From RGIG9115 sp045128915 (GTDB taxonomy: Bacteria > Bacillota > Clostridia > UBA1381), in NCBI GenBank assembly GCA_045128915.1, contig JBGVIT010000044.1, positions 73,326 through 137,325 of the forward strand: 64,000 nucleotides of DNA, in the 5' to 3' direction. Position numbers and translations under genes: made by a program. The notes under the pieces are model-generated. The model saw nothing but the letters and a program-made list of their open reading frames with translations, was not told the DNA's origin and ran no database searches. The first letter of the stretch is position 1, and each line of letters opens with the position of its first letter. Positions 61,339 through 64,000 of the stretch are shown piece after piece.

Positions 61339-63852
61339 ATGTTGGCTTATTGGGATACAGTTGAAAGCATAGAAAAACTTTTGAAAACAGATAAAAACAA
61401 AGGCTTGACTCACAAGGAAGCTAAAAAAAGGCTTGCTTCTGCAGGTTATAATCGACTGCAGGAGAAAAGCAAAAAGAGACTGATATTTTTATTCTTTGAA
61501 CAATTCAATGATTTTCTTATATTGATTCTTATAGCTGCTGCGTGCATATCTTTTTTTACAAGCATAATGGATAAAGACGGAGATGTTCTGGAACCTGTTA
61601 TAATTATGGCAATAGTTGTATTAAACGGTATTCTTGGTATGATTCAGGAGTATAAAGCAGAAAAGAGCCTTGAAGCTTTGAAAAAAATGTCTGCTCCCGT
61701 TGCAAGCGTAATAAGAAACGGAGAGAGGACAGAAATACCCTCTGAAGAAATCTGCAAGGGTGATGTGCTGCTACTTGAAGCAGGGGATGTGGTTGCAGCA
61801 GATATAAGATTGTTTGAAGCTTATGAGCTTGAAGTTGATGAATCTGCGTTAACAGGTGAAAGTGTTCCGGTTACAAAAAATACTGAGGTTATAGTAAATG
61901 AGCTTTCGCCTATGGCAGAAAGATGCAATATGGCGTATTCCGGCACTTTTGTAACCGGAGGTAAAGGAAAGGGTATAGTAGTTGCTACCGGAATGGATAC
62001 AGAGGTTGGCAAAATTGCTGAAATGTTGAATATTGATGAAGATAAACAGACACCTTTACAACAGAAGCTTGCCCATGTAGGTAAAATTCTGGGACTTTGC
62101 GCCTTATGTATTTGTGCCCTTGTCTTTGTAATTGGAGTATGCAGAAAAATACCGCCATTTGATATGTTTGTTACATCTATAAGTCTGGCAGTAGCCGCAA
62201 TTCCTGAGGGACTGCCTGCTATTGTAACGGTCATGCTGTCAATAGGGGTTCAGAAAATGGCAAAAAGCGGAGCAATAGTAAGGAATCTTCCGGCTGTAGA
62301 AACTCTTGGAAGCGCAGATGTTATATGTACCGACAAAACGGGAACGTTAACAGAAAACAAAATGAAGGTTCAACAGATTTGGGGTGATGAGTTCTTATCT
62401 GTTAAATACGGAGCAATCTGCTGCGGTGAGAATACAAAAAATCCCACAGAGCTTGCTTTATTAAATGCTTGTTGTGACCGGAAAATAAAGCTGTCATATG
62501 AACGGATAAAAGAGCAGCCGTTTTCATCGGAGACTAAGCATATGCGAGTTTTAACCGATAAAGTGCTTGCAGTAAAGGGAGCGCCTGAAATAGTGCTTGG
62601 AATGTGTTCGCATATTCAGCAAAAAGGCGGCGTTGAAACTTTGACAGACCTAAAGCGCGCAGAGGTTTTAAACAAAAATAAAAGCTTTGCATCAGAGGCA
62701 CTTCGGGTAATCGCAGTTGCATATAAAAATAATCCGAAAAATATTGAGGAAAACGGTCTGATATTTTGCGGATTAATAGCAATGAGCGATCCGCCCAGAA
62801 AGGAAGTTCCGGAAGCGGTACGACTATGTAAAAGCGGCGGCATACGTCCTGTGATGATAACCGGTGACCATGCAGAAACCGCATTTGCCATTGCAAGTAA
62901 AATTGGAATAGCGACTGACAAATCCCAATGTATTACGGGAAAAGAGCTTGACAGAATGAACGATGCACAGCTTCAGGATGCGGTAGAAAAATATAATGTA
63001 TTTGCAAGAACAACCCCGGAACATAAGGTGAGAATTGTAAAAGCATTTCAAAATAGCGGTAAAACCGTAGCAATGACAGGTGACGGAGTAAACGATGCTC
63101 CTGCGCTTAAAAGAGCGGATATAGGATGCAGTCTTGGAATTGCGGGAACTGATGTAGCAAAAGCATCATCTGACCTTGTGCTGACGGATGATAACTTCGC
63201 CACTATTGTCAAGGCCGTACGACTTGGAAGAGAGATACATGAGAATATTAAAAAGTCAGTAAGGTTTCTCTTATCAAGTAATATCGGAGAAATAATAACC
63301 GTCTTTGCTTCCATAGCATTAGGTATGCCCGTTCCCCTTGTTGCGCTTCAGCTTTTGTGGATTAACCTTGTAACTGACTCGCTGCCTGCAATAGCGCTTG
63401 GTGTTGATCCTATCGATAAGGATTTGTTAACAGAGGGAACAAAATCAGAAAAACTCTTTGACTTTTCCTCAGGTGTTTCAATAGTCTTTGAGGGAATGTT
63501 TATAGGTGCTTTGGCATTGTTGTCTTTTTGCATAGGAACAAATATTTATTCGAGCGTTGTGGTGGGCAGAACAATGGCGTTTTGTGTACTGAGTATATCT
63601 CAGTTGCTTCATGCATTTAATACCAGAACAACTGATAGTATTCTGGGAAAACGTTTTTTTGCAAACAAATTGTTGGTCTTTTCGTTCGTCCTCGGTACAG
63701 TCCTGCAAATTGTTGTAGTTTCCTTTATGTCAGATTTGTTTGGTACAGCTGTGCTTAACGCTGCACAGTGGCAGATTGTGGCACTTCTTGCAGTAATGCC
63801 GGTGGTCGTAATAGAAATTCAAAAGGCATTCAATAAGATGCTAAAACAATAG
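61339..63852 (+). CDS. P-type calcium-transporting ATPase (PacL/SERCA-like)
   Basis: An 837-residue P2A-type ion pump that exports Ca2+. TGES sits in the actuator domain (about 175), the phosphorylated Asp is in ICTDKTGTLTENKM (about 332), and MTGDGVNDAPALKRADIG (about 575) is the hinge motif. Ca2+-site residues of SERCA are conserved: PEGLPA in M4, SSNIGEI in M5 and WINLVTDSLPA in M6. This argues against K+ or Na+ pumps, although Mn2+ is possible. The ribosome site GAGGGGTG is 7 nt before ATG. It is monocistronic, and an insertion sequence begins 10 nt after it. Confidence 0.93.
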   Translation: MLAYWDTVESIEKLLKTDKNKGLTHKEAKKRLASAGYNRLQEKSKKRLIFLFFEQFNDFLILILIAAACISFFTSIMDKDGDVLEPVIIMAIVVLNGILGMIQEYKAEKSLEALKKMSAPVASVIRNGERTEIPSEEICKGDVLLLEAGDVVAADIRLFEAYELEVDESALTGESVPVTKNTEVIVNELSPMAERCNMAYSGTFVTGGKGKGIVVATGMDTEVGKIAEMLNIDEDKQTPLQQKLAHVGKILGLCALCICALVFVIGVCRKIPPFDMFVTSISLAVAAIPEGLPAIVTVMLSIGVQKMAKSGAIVRNLPAVETLGSADVICTDKTGTLTENKMKVQQIWGDEFLSVKYGAICCGENTKNPTELALLNACCDRKIKLSYERIKEQPFSSETKHMRVLTDKVLAVKGAPEIVLGMCSHIQQKGGVETLTDLKRAEVLNKNKSFASEALRVIAVAYKNNPKNIEENGLIFCGLIAMSDPPRKEVPEAVRLCKSGGIRPVMITGDHAETAFAIASKIGIATDKSQCITGKELDRMNDAQLQDAVEKYNVFARTTPEHKVRIVKAFQNSGKTVAMTGDGVNDAPALKRADIGCSLGIAGTDVAKASSDLVLTDDNFATIVKAVRLGREIHENIKKSVRFLLSSNIGEIITVFASIALGMPVPLVALQLLWINLVTDSLPAIALGVDPIDKDLLTEGTKSEKLFDFSSGVSIVFEGMFIGALALLSFCIGTNIYSSVVVGRTMAFCVLSISQLLHAFNTRTTDSILGKRFFANKLLVFSFVLGTVLQIVVVSFMSDLFGTAVLNAAQWQIVALLAVMPVVVIEIQKAFNKMLKQ

Positions 63853-63901
63853 AGAGTGCATTTGAACAGAACCAGTAAAAACGGACAATAGAAAAAAAGA
63901 G

Positions 63902-63937
63902 CCTCCTATGGTATAATGATAAAAAAGCCATAGGAGG
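63902..63937 (+). promoter_or_regulatory. IS promoter inside a ribosome-site-sequestering hairpin
   Basis: CCTCCTATGG (63902-63911) is the exact complement of CCATAGGAGG (63928-63937), which contains the ribosome site. TATAAT (63912-63917), with extended TGG, lies between them. Only transcripts that enter from outside would form the hairpin. Confidence 0.8.
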
Positions 63938-63944
63938 TATTTTT

Positions 63945-64000
63945 ATGCCAAGAAGTTATAGACATATACAAGAGTATGAAAAACAAATTGTCGAATTAAA
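63945..64000 (+). CDS. IS3-family transposase OrfA, N-terminal fragment
   Basis: ATG 63945 lies 7 nt after AGGAGG and opens MPRSYRHIQEYEKQIVEL, the start of IS3-type OrfA helix-turn-helix proteins in Clostridia. Only 18 residues are in the window, so whether the transposase is intact cannot be judged. Confidence 0.7.
   Translation, partial: MPRSYRHIQEYEKQIVEL

Larger units (their letters stand above)
63863..64000 (+). mobile_element. Left end of an IS3-family insertion sequence (cut by window)
   Basis: The sequence from 63863 begins TGAACAGAACCAGTAAAAAC and continues with GGACAATAG, matching the TG-start, GGACA-bearing terminal repeats of the IS3 family (IS150-like group). A promoter and the start of an orfA-type transposase gene follow within 100 bp. 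The right end and any target duplication lie outside the window. Confidence 0.72.

Noticed and set aside
1..64000. CRISPR arrays, rRNA and tRNA genes
   Set aside because: I saw no evenly spaced direct repeats, no rRNA cores and no cloverleaf with a TTCRA T-loop in the intergenic regions.

Overview
The window is a chromosomal segment from an AT-rich Gram-positive anaerobe, most likely an uncultured member of class Clostridia (Bacillota). This rests on a PolC-type replicative polymerase, an RNase Y, an S-layer-homology protein, a tRNA(Met) cytidine acetate ligase (TmcAL), a YitT protein, AAAGGA/GGAGG ribosome sites and many sigma-A promoters with 17-bp spacers and extended -10 boxes. I see no rRNA, tRNA, CRISPR array or prophage. 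Genus cannot be fixed from sequence alone.

Layout. 1-8.2 kb: the end of an SLH surface protein, an AI-2E/PerM-family permease, an Rrf2 regulator and a YitT protein on the minus strand, a HAD phosphatase, a DUF1846 protein, and an unrecognised two-gene unit (zinc-ribbon protein plus tail-anchored coiled-coil protein). 8.2-11.1 kb: the classical SRP RNA-dnaX-ybaB-recR block. 11.2-12.0 kb: a drug/metabolite-type transporter. 12.1-17.1 kb: a compact and unusual operon. A perfect promoter and a 29-residue leucine-rich leader ORF are followed by a terminator, then by a LeuA-like protein that has lost its HxH metal ligands, a fusion of a sugar-isomerase-type TIM barrel to an acyl-CoA synthetase, and an amidohydrolase. 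The leader looks like a branched-chain amino-acid attenuator.

17.2-40.8 kb: a Wzx/Wzy-type surface-polysaccharide locus of 22 genes read in one direction from one strong promoter to one strong terminator. It has an initiating sugar-phosphate transferase, five glycosyltransferases, a pyruvyl transferase, flippase, polymerase, dTDP-sugar genes (rmlA, rmlB and an aminotransferase, but no rmlC/rmlD), and UDP-glucuronate/galacturonate genes. It also has five ATP-grasp proteins of three kinds and a closing SLC13-type anion carrier. Uronic acids together with many ATP-grasp ligases suggest a uronate polymer carrying amide-linked amino acids or peptides, in the manner of teichuronopeptide; this is inference.

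40.8-64 kb: housekeeping genes. These are a structured RNA (probable 6S RNA) before rny, metA (with the acetyl-CoA-type Glu111), tyrS, tmcAL, nifS-nifU, an MFS carrier, plsX, acpP, rnc, a radical SAM gene, smc, ftsY, polC and a Ca2+-type P-ATPase. The right edge enters an IS3-family insertion sequence whose transposase ribosome site is guarded by a hairpin.

The regions most worth following up are the 12.1-17.1 kb operon with its leader, and the ATP-grasp-rich end of the polysaccharide locus.
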